Shown: positions 1 through 5,113, counted from the first letter of the stretch. The stretch: DNA of 5,245 nucleotides from Nocardioides sp. (GCA_030452025.1 JAKDNC010000289.1:1-5245); one strand, 5' to 3'. Notes: generated from the sequence alone by a model not told the origin. Translations and numbers: made by a program.

Positions 1-33
1 TCAACCCCTGTCCAGCCCGGACCGCGCCACAGT

Positions 34-64
34 CGCGCAATCGCGGCACTGAGAGCCGCGAGCG
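34..64. terminator. Hairpin upstream of the deacylase operon
   Basis: A perfect 7-bp stem TCGCGGC (41-47) / GCCGCGA (55-61) encloses a 7-base loop. After an AA bulge (39-40) it extends by three more pairs (36-38 with 62-64). There is no T-run after it, as is common for actinobacterial terminators. It ends 18 bases before the -10 box of the next gene, so it is either the terminator of an upstream plus-strand gene (a candidate stop codon, 50-52, lies in its loop) or an operator. The pairing is seen directly; the role is inferred. Confidence 0.35.
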
Positions 65-82
65 AACGGAGACGACGTTGGC

Positions 83-88
83 TAGGCT
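83..88 (+). promoter_or_regulatory. -10 element of leaderless deacylase operon promoter
   Basis: TAGGCT lies six bases before the ATG at 95, which places the expected transcription start on or next to the A of the start codon. No Shine-Dalgarno sequence lies at normal spacing. No convincing -35 hexamer is seen 16-19 bases upstream. The same arrangement recurs before three other genes in the window, which raises confidence. Confidence 0.5.
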
Positions 89-94
89 CCCGAC

Positions 95-559
95 ATGGCA
101 GATCACCCCTCCATCGAGAAGTTCCGGACAGCCCTGGCCGAACAGGGCGGCGCCGGCGAGATCGTCGTACTCCCCGACTCCGTGCACACCGCGGCGCTGG
201 CTGCCGAGGCGCTGGGCTGCGAGGTCGGCGCGATCGCCAACAGTCTGCTCTTCGACTCGAACGGCGTCCCGCTGCTGATTCTCACCAGCGGCGCACACCG
301 CGTGGACATCGCGAAGGTCGAGCCGGTCACCGGTCCGCTGAAGCGGGCGAAACCCGACTTCGTCAAGGAAGCGACCGGGCAGGTGATCGGCGGCGTCTCC
401 CCGATCGCGCATCCGGCACCGATCCTGACCTACGTGGACTCCTGGCTGCGCAGGTACGACGTGGTGTGGGCCGCCGCGGGCCATCCCGCGGCGGTGTTCA
501 GCACGACCTTCGAGGAGTTGGTCACGATGACCGGAGCCACAGAGATCGAGGTGGAGTGA
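95..559 (+). CDS. YbaK/EbsC-family aminoacyl-tRNA deacylase
   Basis: The 154-residue protein is a single-domain YbaK/ProX-type protein, a family of cytoplasmic trans-editing enzymes that hydrolyse mischarged aminoacyl-tRNAs such as Cys-tRNA(Pro). Visible family features are the alternating strands around residues 22-65, the segment VGAIANSLLF (44-53), the LTSGAHRVD strand-turn (63-71), the GGVSP loop (99-103) matching the family GxxxP motif, and the closing AAGHPAAVF strand (127-135). The length is normal. The usual Lys in the xIxKSLxF segment is Asn49 here, so activity or specificity may differ. The ATG at 95 is chosen because the family fold begins shortly after it and a -10 box sits six bases upstream, implying a leaderless transcript. 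It is the first gene of a two-gene operon, with the ArsC-like gene one base after its stop. The exact tRNA substrate cannot be told from sequence. Confidence 0.88.
   Translation: MADHPSIEKFRTALAEQGGAGEIVVLPDSVHTAALAAEALGCEVGAIANSLLFDSNGVPLLILTSGAHRVDIAKVEPVTGPLKRAKPDFVKEATGQVIGGVSPIAHPAPILTYVDSWLRRYDVVWAAAGHPAAVFSTTFEELVTMTGATEIEVE
548..556 (+). promoter_or_regulatory. Ribosome binding site of the ArsC-like gene
   Basis: GAGGTGGAG lies inside the last codons of the deacylase gene, four bases before the ATG at 561. With a stop-to-start gap of one base, it suggests translational coupling. Its presence contrasts with the SD-less first genes of the transcription units in this window. Confidence 0.6.
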
Positions 560-560
560 C

Positions 561-920
561 ATGGAGATCTGGATCAACCCGGCCTGCTCGAAGTGCCGGA
601 CCGCGGTCAGCACCTTGGACGAGGGGGGTGCGGAGTTCACCCAGCGGCGCTACCTCGACGAGCCACCCACGACCGCCGAGATCGAGGACGTGCTTGCCCG
701 GCTCGGCCTCGAGCCCTGGGACATCGCCCGGATGAACGAGGCCGTCGCCAAGGAGATCTCACTCAAGGAGATTCCCAAGGACGCCGCCCACCGAGACGAC
801 TGGGTGGCAACACTGGCGGCACACCCGAAGCTGATCCAGCGACCGATCATCACCCTCGACGACGGCACGGCCGTCGTCGCCCGGGACGACGAGACCCTCG
901 CCCGCGTGCTGAGGTCCTGA
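561..920 (+). CDS. ArsC/Spx-family thioredoxin-fold reductase-like protein
   Basis: The 119-residue protein has the ArsC-family fold. The N-terminal strand-loop INPACSKCR (5-13) carries Cys9 at the position of the E. coli ArsC catalytic cysteine plus a second cysteine, Cys12, giving a CxxC motif. LIQRPIIT (91-98) is the signature cis-Pro region. Arg57, Arg94 and Arg108 appear to line up with the three arginines that bind the oxyanion in E. coli ArsC (Arg60, Arg94, Arg107). In E. coli that enzyme reduces arsenate with glutaredoxin; actinobacteria would more likely use mycothiol or thioredoxin systems. No arsenic transporter or ArsR regulator is nearby, so a general thiol-redox role is as likely as arsenate reduction. 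The Spx/MgsR regulator branch also has a CxxC, but the retained arginines favour an enzyme. It is cotranscribed with the upstream deacylase gene and has its own GAGGTG ribosome site. Confidence 0.85.
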   Translation: MEIWINPACSKCRTAVSTLDEGGAEFTQRRYLDEPPTTAEIEDVLARLGLEPWDIARMNEAVAKEISLKEIPKDAAHRDDWVATLAAHPKLIQRPIITLDDGTAVVARDDETLARVLRS

Positions 921-960
921 AACCCCGCGCCGCATGAAACTGGGCTCCTCACCACCATTC

Positions 961-1046
961 GGGCCAGGTCCACGCCTGATTCCTGAAGAACGCCGGCCCG
1001 GGGCCACCCCCGCGGGCCACGGGCCAGCGCCACGCATCGATCCTGT
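961..1046. repeat. Imperfect direct repeat, 26 bp units 60 bp apart
   Basis: Bases 961-986 and 1021-1046 match at 19 of 26 positions without gaps. They share GGGCCAG, then CCACGC, then TCCTG in the same order and spacing. The two copies start exactly 60 bases apart. No third copy was seen in the window. The shared blocks could be a duplicated regulatory site or the trace of an old local duplication. Confidence 0.4.
995..1018. terminator. GC-rich hairpin, possible terminator of the deacylase/ArsC operon
   Basis: Two alternative pairings are possible. One is GGCCCG (995-1000) with CGGGCC (1013-1018) around a 12-base loop. The other is CGGGG (999-1003) with CCCCG (1008-1012) around a 4-base loop. 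Neither is followed by a T-run, and the first lies 75 bases after the ArsC-like stop codon, so the assignment is weak. No better terminator was seen after the operon. Confidence 0.25.
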
Positions 1047-1193
1047 CCGAGGGACCGGCCACCGCGGATCCGTACGCGTACTCAGATCCTTGCCCGCCGC
1101 CACCCGTTCGAAACCTGGAGCCTGCAGACCTGCCTGACCCGACGCGACCGCAAAAACAGCAGGCGCGGCGCCGCCCACCGCAGTACGCCGCCC

Positions 1194-1222
1194 CCGACTG
1201 AGCGAGAAGTCCCCTCTAGTCT
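1194..1222 (+). promoter_or_regulatory. Leaderless promoter of CrtI-like gene
   Basis: TAGTCT (1217-1222) is a -10 match ending seven bases before the ATG at 1230. CCGACT (1194-1199), which matches the TTGACA core at G, A and C, stands 17 bases upstream as a weak -35. There is no Shine-Dalgarno sequence between the -10 box and the ATG, so the transcript probably begins at or near the start codon. Confidence 0.5.
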
Positions 1223-1229
1223 TCAGCCC

Positions 1230-2540
1230 ATGGCACGCACTGTGGTGATAGGCGGAGGGTTCGGCGCACAGGCATCGGCGGCGCGACTGGCCAAGCTCGG
1301 CCACCAGGTCACCCTCGTCGAGCGCAGCAACAAGCTCGGCGGCGCCCTCGGCACGATCGAGCAGGACGGATTCACCTGGGACACCGGGCCATCCGCGACG
1401 CTGCTGCCCGGCGTGGTGCGCGACTTGTTCCGCAAGTCCGGTCGGCCGATCGAGCGCGAGCTCGAGCTCGTCGAGCAGGAGATCATCCGCACCCATCGCT
1501 TCGAGGACGGCTCCAGCGTGGCGCTGCCCGGCAGTTCCCGCGCGGCGCAGCATGAAGCCGTCGAACAACTCGGTCCCGGGTTGGGCGACCAATGGTGTGA
1601 CTACGTCTCGTCCTTCACCGAGGACTGGGAGACGATCCGGCGTGAGTACCTCGAACGGCCGTGGGTGCCCGAGCTGGCGAGCAAGGAGACGACCGCGCGG
1701 ATCTTCACCCGCGAGGTCCTCGCCAAGCGCCTGAAGAAGACCTTCCGCGATGAACGGCTGCGCACCCTGGCCGCCCATCCGTTCGTCTTCGAGGGACACG
1801 ACGTGCGTGATGTCCCGGCGTGGATGGGGATGGTTTCCTACGTCGAGCAACGGTTCGGCGCCTGGACCTCTCCCGCTGGATTGGGCAGTCTCTCAGAGGC
1901 ACTGACCAGACGCCTCGCGACGCGCAAGGTCGAGGTCCTCCTCGACACCACGGTCCACGACATCGTCGTGCGCGAGGGGCGCGCAGTCGCGGTTTCCACC
2001 TCGGCCGGCGAGATCGACGCCGAGGTCGTCGTCTGCGCGATCGATCCGCGGACGATCCCCGCCCTCGCGGCGCACGTACGTCGCACGCTCCCGGCCCTGC
2101 CACCGGTGGTCTGCCACCTCGGCCTGACCGGCGAGGACATCCCCGAGATGGCTGCCGAGACCGTCTTCCACGGCGACCCGATGCTGGTCGTCCGCACCGG
2201 AGGTCGCGCCCCGGAGGGCGGTCAGGCCTGGACGATCCTCGGTCGCGGCTTGCTCTCCGAGGACATCGTGCTGGCCCTGGCTCGCCGCAAGGTCGACATC
2301 CGTGCCAATATCGAGGTCCGCATCGACCGGTCCGCACGCATCCAGGTCGATGCTTGGGGCAGCTCCCCGATGGGCGTGCTGTGGCAGGGCCGCAACACGC
2401 TCCGCCACCGACTCTCGACGAAGACTCCCCTGCCCGGTGTGTACGCGGCTGGGTCCCATGCGACGCCAGGGAGTGGGTTACCTTTCGTCGGGCTCTCCGG
2501 GGCGCTGGTGGCCCAGGAGGTCGGACCGGCCGCACGCTGA
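1230..2540 (+). CDS. CrtI-type (phytoene desaturase-like) FAD/NAD(P)-dependent oxidoreductase
   Basis: The 436-residue protein opens with an FAD-binding Rossmann unit: IGGGFGAQASA (7-17), a GxGxxA variant of the dinucleotide loop, and Glu31 closing the second strand (VTLVER) to bind the ribose. The DTGPS motif (51-55) is the mark of the CrtI/amine-oxidase superfamily branch that includes carotenoid desaturases and isomerases. The C-terminal flavin-contact segment runs GVYAAGSHATPGSGLPFVG (403-421). Bacterial CrtI enzymes are usually near 490-520 residues, so this is a short member with a reduced substrate domain. No signal peptide or membrane helix is obvious. No phytoene synthase or cyclase is adjacent, so carotenoid desaturation is not established, although a polyprenyl diphosphate synthase lies beyond metF. 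The substrate is unknown. The ATG at 1230 is supported by the Rossmann strand starting at residue 4 and a -10 box seven bases upstream. It is a single-gene unit, convergent with metF. Confidence 0.85.
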   Translation: MARTVVIGGGFGAQASAARLAKLGHQVTLVERSNKLGGALGTIEQDGFTWDTGPSATLLPGVVRDLFRKSGRPIERELELVEQEIIRTHRFEDGSSVALPGSSRAAQHEAVEQLGPGLGDQWCDYVSSFTEDWETIRREYLERPWVPELASKETTARIFTREVLAKRLKKTFRDERLRTLAAHPFVFEGHDVRDVPAWMGMVSYVEQRFGAWTSPAGLGSLSEALTRRLATRKVEVLLDTTVHDIVVREGRAVAVSTSAGEIDAEVVVCAIDPRTIPALAAHVRRTLPALPPVVCHLGLTGEDIPEMAAETVFHGDPMLVVRTGGRAPEGGQAWTILGRGLLSEDIVLALARRKVDIRANIEVRIDRSARIQVDAWGSSPMGVLWQGRNTLRHRLSTKTPLPGVYAAGSHATPGSGLPFVGLSGALVAQEVGPAAR

Positions 2541-2555
2541 GTGCTCTCGGCCGTG

Positions 2556-2576
2556 GCCTGATCCGACGGATCAGGC
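2556..2576. terminator. Bidirectional hairpin between convergent CrtI-like gene and metF
   Basis: GCCTGATCCG (2556-2565) and CGGATCAGGC (2567-2576) form a perfect inverted repeat around one base. As RNA this folds as a 9-bp stem with a GAC or GTC triloop on either strand. It starts 16 bases after the CrtI-like stop codon and contains the metF stop (2571-2573), so it can serve both genes. No T-run follows on either strand, which is common for high-GC actinobacteria. Confidence 0.65.
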
Positions 2577-3461
2577 GCTGATGCGCAGCGCCCCGAAGAT
2601 TTCTCGCGTCGCCTTCGACCGGTTCAGCGTGTAGAAGTGCAGTCCTGGCGCTCCGCCGGCGAGCAGGTCGTTGCAGAGCTCGGTGGCGATGGTGATGCCC
2701 TCCGCGCGCAGCGCCTTCGGGTCGTCCTCGAACGGCTTGAGCCGCGCGACGACCTCGGCCGGCATCTGGCGCTGGGACAACTCCACCATCCGGGTCATCG
2801 ACTTGAGGCTCAGGATCGGCATCACCCCGGGAAGGATCGGGATGTCGACGCCGGCTGCACGGGCCCGCTCGACCAGACCGAAGTAGTCCGAGGCACGCAG
2901 CACCATCTCGGTCACCGCGAACTCCGCGCCCTGCTCCTGCTTGCGCTTGAGCACGGCCACGTCGTCCTCGAGCGTGGCCGCGTCCACGTGTCCTTCAGGG
3001 AAGGCGGCCACTCCGACGCACACGTCCGCGCTCTTCTTGATGATCCCGATCAGGTCGGTGGCGTAGTCGACGCCACCCTCGGTCGCCGTCCACGGCGCGC
3101 CCGGGCCACCGGGCGGGTCGCCGCGGAGGGCGAGGACGTTGTTCACGCCGCTGTCCTGGAGCGAGGTGAGAACCGAGCGCACCTCGGCGATCGTGTGGCC
3201 GACGCAGGTCAGGTGGGCCATCGGCAGCAGCGAGGTCTCGCGCGCGATTCGGCCGGTGATCTCCACGGTGGTGTCCCGCGTCGTGCCTCCGGCTCCGTAG
3301 GTCACCGAGACGAAGGTCGGTTGGTAGGGCTCGAGCTCACGGATGGCAGTCCAGAGCTGCTCTTCACCGGCTTCGTCCTTGGGTGGGAAGAACTCGAAGG
3401 AGAAGGAGCGCTCGCCCTCGCGCAGCCGCTCGCCGATTCCCCGCTGGTGATCCTGATCCAT
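2571..3461 (-). CDS. metF: 5,10-methylenetetrahydrofolate reductase MetF
   Basis: The 296-residue protein, the same length as E. coli MetF, is an FAD-dependent TIM-barrel enzyme that reduces 5,10-methylene-THF to 5-methyl-THF for methionine synthesis in the cytoplasm. Visible family motifs in order are SFEFFPPK (21-28) with Glu23 as the proton donor equivalent to E. coli Glu28, SVTYGAGGTTRDTT (52-65), HLTCVGHT (83-90), LALRGDPP (110-117) with Asp115 at the E. coli Asp120 position, KRKQEQGAEFAVTE (172-185), ILPGVMPI (209-216) and GLHFYTLNRS (273-282). At residue 185 a Glu replaces the Gln (E. coli Gln183) that contacts the folate, an unusual change. The ATG at 3461 is chosen over the longer open frame because it sits just before the conserved N terminus, a TACACT box lies six bases upstream, and an extension would run into the divergent gene. 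It is divergent from the polyprenyl synthase gene and convergent with the CrtI-like gene. Confidence 0.96.
   Translation of the reverse strand: MDQDHQRGIGERLREGERSFSFEFFPPKDEAGEEQLWTAIRELEPYQPTFVSVTYGAGGTTRDTTVEITGRIARETSLLPMAHLTCVGHTIAEVRSVLTSLQDSGVNNVLALRGDPPGGPGAPWTATEGGVDYATDLIGIIKKSADVCVGVAAFPEGHVDAATLEDDVAVLKRKQEQGAEFAVTEMVLRASDYFGLVERARAAGVDIPILPGVMPILSLKSMTRMVELSQRQMPAEVVARLKPFEDDPKALRAEGITIATELCNDLLAGGAPGLHFYTLNRSKATREIFGALRISA
2574..2592. terminator. Second hairpin overlapping the metF 3' end
   Basis: GGCGCTG (2574-2580) and CAGCGCC (2586-2592) form a perfect 7-bp stem with a 5-base loop inside the last metF codons. It shares bases 2574-2576 with the preceding hairpin, so the two full stems cannot form at once on one RNA. 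It may add to termination of the CrtI-like transcript or arise by chance from GC-rich coding sequence. Confidence 0.35.
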
Positions 3462-3537
3462 ACCGTCAGTGTAGGGACCAACCCTCGCGGTGACGGCGGT
3501 GTCCAGCCGGCAGACGACAGTGGCTACGCTCGGGGCC
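3462..3537. promoter_or_regulatory. Divergent metF / polyprenyl synthase promoter region
   Basis: The 76 bases between the two start codons must hold both promoters. On minus, TACACT (3468-3473) lies six bases before the metF ATG, with CCGTCA (3491-3496) 17 bases further up as a poor -35. On plus, TACGCT (3525-3530) lies seven bases before the GTG at 3538, with no clear -35. Neither gene has a Shine-Dalgarno sequence. The two -35 zones lie almost side by side (about 3491-3507), so polymerases could compete. No convincing operator or riboswitch was seen. Confidence 0.55.
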
Positions 3538-4641
3538 GTGACTGCGGACTCGCGCGACTCCACCTTTGGCTCCGGCACCTTTGACCCCGAGGACTTCCGG
3601 GTCGGTCTCCAGAACGTGATCGACAAATTCCTCGACGAGCAGGCAGCGCGCCTGGCTCCGCTCGGAGGCGACGCGACCCGTCTCCTGGCCGCCGCGAGGC
3701 AGGCCGTCTCCGGAGGAAAACGCTTCCGCGCTGCTTTCTGCTACTGGGGATTCCGCTCCGTCTCCGCCCTGACATCCGACGATGAGGAGCGCGCCCTGCT
3801 GCGCGCCTGTGCAAGCCTCGAGCTGCTGCACGCCTCCGCGCTCGTGCACGACGACTACATGGACGCCTCGGACACCCGCCGGGGCAAGCCCGCGCCCCAC
3901 CGCGCCTTCGAGGCCGACCACCGCGCCGCGGACTGGACCGGCGACCCCCGACAGTACGGTGCGGCGGCGGCCATCCTGCTCGGTGACCTGTTGCTGACCT
4001 GGGCGGACGAGCTGCTGCGTCGCAGCGGCTTCGGCTGGGACCGGATCGGTCCGGCCATGGAGGTCTTCGACATCTGCCGCTCTGAGGTCGTGGCCGGCCA
4101 GTTCCTCGACGTCTCCGTGCAGGCACGGGGTCGGGCGGACGTCGAGACCGCGATGACGGTGCTTCGATACAAGTCGGCGAAGTACTCGATCGAGCGTCCG
4201 CTTCACGTCGGAGCATCCCTGGCCGGCGGCGGTGAGGAGGTGCTCGCCTCACTCACCGGATTCGGACTCCCGCTCGGCGAGGCGTTCCAGCTGCGTGACG
4301 ACCAGCTCGGGGTCTTCGGCGACCCGGCGGTGACCGGCAAACCGGCAGGTGACGATCTGATCGAGGGCAAGCGGACCGTGCTGGTCGCGCTCGCCCTCGA
4401 CGGCCTGGGGGCCGAACGGGCCGACGTACTCCACCGCAGCCTCGGCAAGGCGCTCTCCCCCGACGACGTGGCCGAGCTGCGCACCCTGATCGTCGATTCC
4501 GGGGCGGAGCAGCAGGTCGAGGCAGTCATCGACGAGCTGTCCAGACTGTCACTGACGGCACTGGAGACGGCCGAGCTCCGCGATGAAGCCAAGGACGCCC
4601 TCCGGGGGCTCTCCTCGGCCGCCACCCAGCGCTCCCACTGA
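3538..4641 (+). CDS. Polyprenyl diphosphate synthase (IdsA-like, trans-type)
   Basis: With a GTG start the protein has 367 residues. It is a trans-isoprenyl diphosphate synthase that condenses isopentenyl diphosphate onto allylic diphosphates. Seen in order are GGKR (59-62) for substrate binding, the first Asp-rich motif DDYMD (105-109) followed by TRRG (113-116), GQFLDV (187-192), YKSAKYS (211-217), the second metal site DDQLGVFGD (254-262) in the form usual for actinobacterial IdsA/GrcC proteins rather than a full DDxxD, and GKRT (277-280). Ser100 and Ala101, five and four residues before the first motif, are small; aromatic residues there favour short products, so C20 or longer is likely. 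Products of this type feed menaquinone, carotenoids or polyprenyl carriers. The GTG at 3538 is preferred over an in-frame GTG at 3490 because a TACGCT box lies seven bases before it. It is divergent from metF, as with idsA genes in mycobacteria and corynebacteria. Confidence 0.93.
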   Translation: MTADSRDSTFGSGTFDPEDFRVGLQNVIDKFLDEQAARLAPLGGDATRLLAAARQAVSGGKRFRAAFCYWGFRSVSALTSDDEERALLRACASLELLHASALVHDDYMDASDTRRGKPAPHRAFEADHRAADWTGDPRQYGAAAAILLGDLLLTWADELLRRSGFGWDRIGPAMEVFDICRSEVVAGQFLDVSVQARGRADVETAMTVLRYKSAKYSIERPLHVGASLAGGGEEVLASLTGFGLPLGEAFQLRDDQLGVFGDPAVTGKPAGDDLIEGKRTVLVALALDGLGAERADVLHRSLGKALSPDDVAELRTLIVDSGAEQQVEAVIDELSRLSLTALETAELRDEAKDALRGLSSAATQRSH

Positions 4642-4643
4642 GA

Positions 4644-4666
4644 CTGGTCTGCTCCTGGGTCTACTC
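4644..4666. repeat. Short tandem duplication at the convergent junction
   Basis: CTGGTCTGCTC (4644-4654) is followed directly by CTGGGTCTACTC (4655-4666), the same unit with one inserted G and one base change. It spans the 19-bp gap between the polyprenyl synthase stop and the barstar stop codon. No strong terminator hairpin was found in this gap; only a weak CTGG/CCAG pairing (4655-4658 with 4666-4669). Confidence 0.4.
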
Positions 4667-5113
4667 CAGCGACGGGACCGCGTTGAAGTCAGGGAAGCCG
4701 TCCTGGGTCTCTGCGCGGAGGAGAACGACGAACTTTGCGGCCCCGGCCTGTCCGGTGCGCTCACGCAGCACGTCGAGGGAGATCCGGAAGGCCTTCGCGT
4801 CGTCGTGGGCCAGACGCGACCACCCGTCCCAGAGCAGGACGGTGTCCACGGTCAGATCAGCCAGGCAGTCGGCGAGTGCGTCGAGGTTCTGGCCGTAGTG
4901 TTCGGGGAATCCGAGGGCCACCCCGACCGCACCGAGGAATCCCCTCTTGGTGCCGCGCGCATCCGTCCAACCGTCGACGTGGCCGAAGGCCCACCCCGCC
5001 TGCTCCGCCATGTGACGCACGTCGGCTGGGTCGAAGTCAGCCTGCCAGGTGTAGATCCCAGCTGGACGGCGTCCGGCCAGGACTCCGGCCAGAGTCCCGG
5101 CGAGTCCGCTCAT
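4661..5113 (-). CDS. Barstar-family ribonuclease inhibitor (immunity protein)
   Basis: The 150-residue protein is a barstar-type inhibitor that blocks the active site of a cognate microbial ribonuclease in the cytoplasm. The diagnostic segment FPEHYGQNLDALADCL (69-84) matches the barstar helix that plugs the RNase site: Tyr73, Asn76, Asp78, Asp82 and Cys83 align with barstar Tyr29, Asn33, Asp35, Asp39 and Cys40, while Ala81 replaces Trp38. VDTVLLWDGWSRL (89-101) and KFVVLLRA (127-134) match the later strands. Classical barstar is about 90 residues; here about 45 extra residues precede the core and a short tail follows, as in many longer actinobacterial family members. The ATG at 5113 overlaps the stop codon of the upstream ribonuclease gene in an ATGA junction and has a GAGAGGA ribosome site, so the two are translationally coupled. 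This partnership strongly supports the immunity role. Confidence 0.93.
   Translation of the reverse strand: MSGLAGTLAGVLAGRRPAGIYTWQADFDPADVRHMAEQAGWAFGHVDGWTDARGTKRGFLGAVGVALGFPEHYGQNLDALADCLADLTVDTVLLWDGWSRLAHDDAKAFRISLDVLRERTGQAGAAKFVVLLRAETQDGFPDFNAVPSLE

Larger units (their letters stand above)
1..94. other. Upstream region with possible end of a preceding gene
   Basis: No complete gene is visible here. On the plus strand, the frame starting at base 2 is open for 16 codons with mostly G/C third positions and ends in TGA at 50-52, so it could be the tail of a gene lying to the left. The other two plus frames are also open over this short distance, so this is only a possibility. The stretch also holds a hairpin (34-64) and the -10 element of the next gene (83-88). 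Confidence 0.3.
921..1229. other. Non-coding gap between ArsC-like and CrtI-like genes
   Basis: These 309 bases hold no credible gene. The one plus-strand open frame (934-1137) uses many A/T third positions and matches nothing I recognise. The region contains an imperfect direct repeat (961-986 and 1021-1046), GC-rich inverted repeats around 995-1018, a perfect palindrome GTACGCGTAC at 1072-1081, a second palindrome GCGGCGCCGC at 1165-1174, and the promoter of the CrtI-like gene at its right end. It could be a decayed gene remnant, a terminator zone plus regulatory region, or a small-RNA locus; the sequence does not decide. Confidence 0.6.

Noticed and set aside
1072..1081. GTACGCGTAC palindrome as a regulator site
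   Set aside because: Too short and without a second copy near the promoter; such palindromes occur by chance in GC-rich DNA.
934..1137. 67-codon open frame in the long gap
   Set aside because: Many codons end in A or T, unlike all real genes here; no ribosome site or recognisable motif, and it is full of Pro, Gly and Arg.
759..1850. 363-codon minus-strand open frame over the ArsC-like and CrtI-like genes
   Set aside because: It spans two well-supported plus-strand genes and the gap between them, has no recognisable domain, and is an antisense shadow typical of high-GC DNA.
1820..2581. 253-codon plus-strand frame inside the CrtI-like gene
   Set aside because: Very rich in Arg, Gly and Pro with no domain, and it overlaps the C-terminal FAD segment of the real gene in another frame.
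3490..3537. Alternative GTG start of the polyprenyl synthase at 3490
   Set aside because: It would place the -10 box inside the coding region; the extra 16 residues show no family similarity, and the GTG at 3538 has a fitting promoter.
2637..3584. 315-codon plus-strand open frame opposite metF
   Set aside because: It runs antisense to clear MetF motifs, is rich in His/Arg/Gly/Asp as expected of shadows, and crosses the divergent promoter region into the next gene.
3462..3626. N-terminal extension of MetF to an upstream start
   Set aside because: It would run through the divergent promoters and into the polyprenyl synthase gene; the ATG at 3461 gives the exact family length.
3466..4206. Minus-strand open frame opposite the polyprenyl synthase
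   Set aside because: It is antisense to the Asp-rich and GGKR motifs of a clear enzyme gene and shows no domain of its own.
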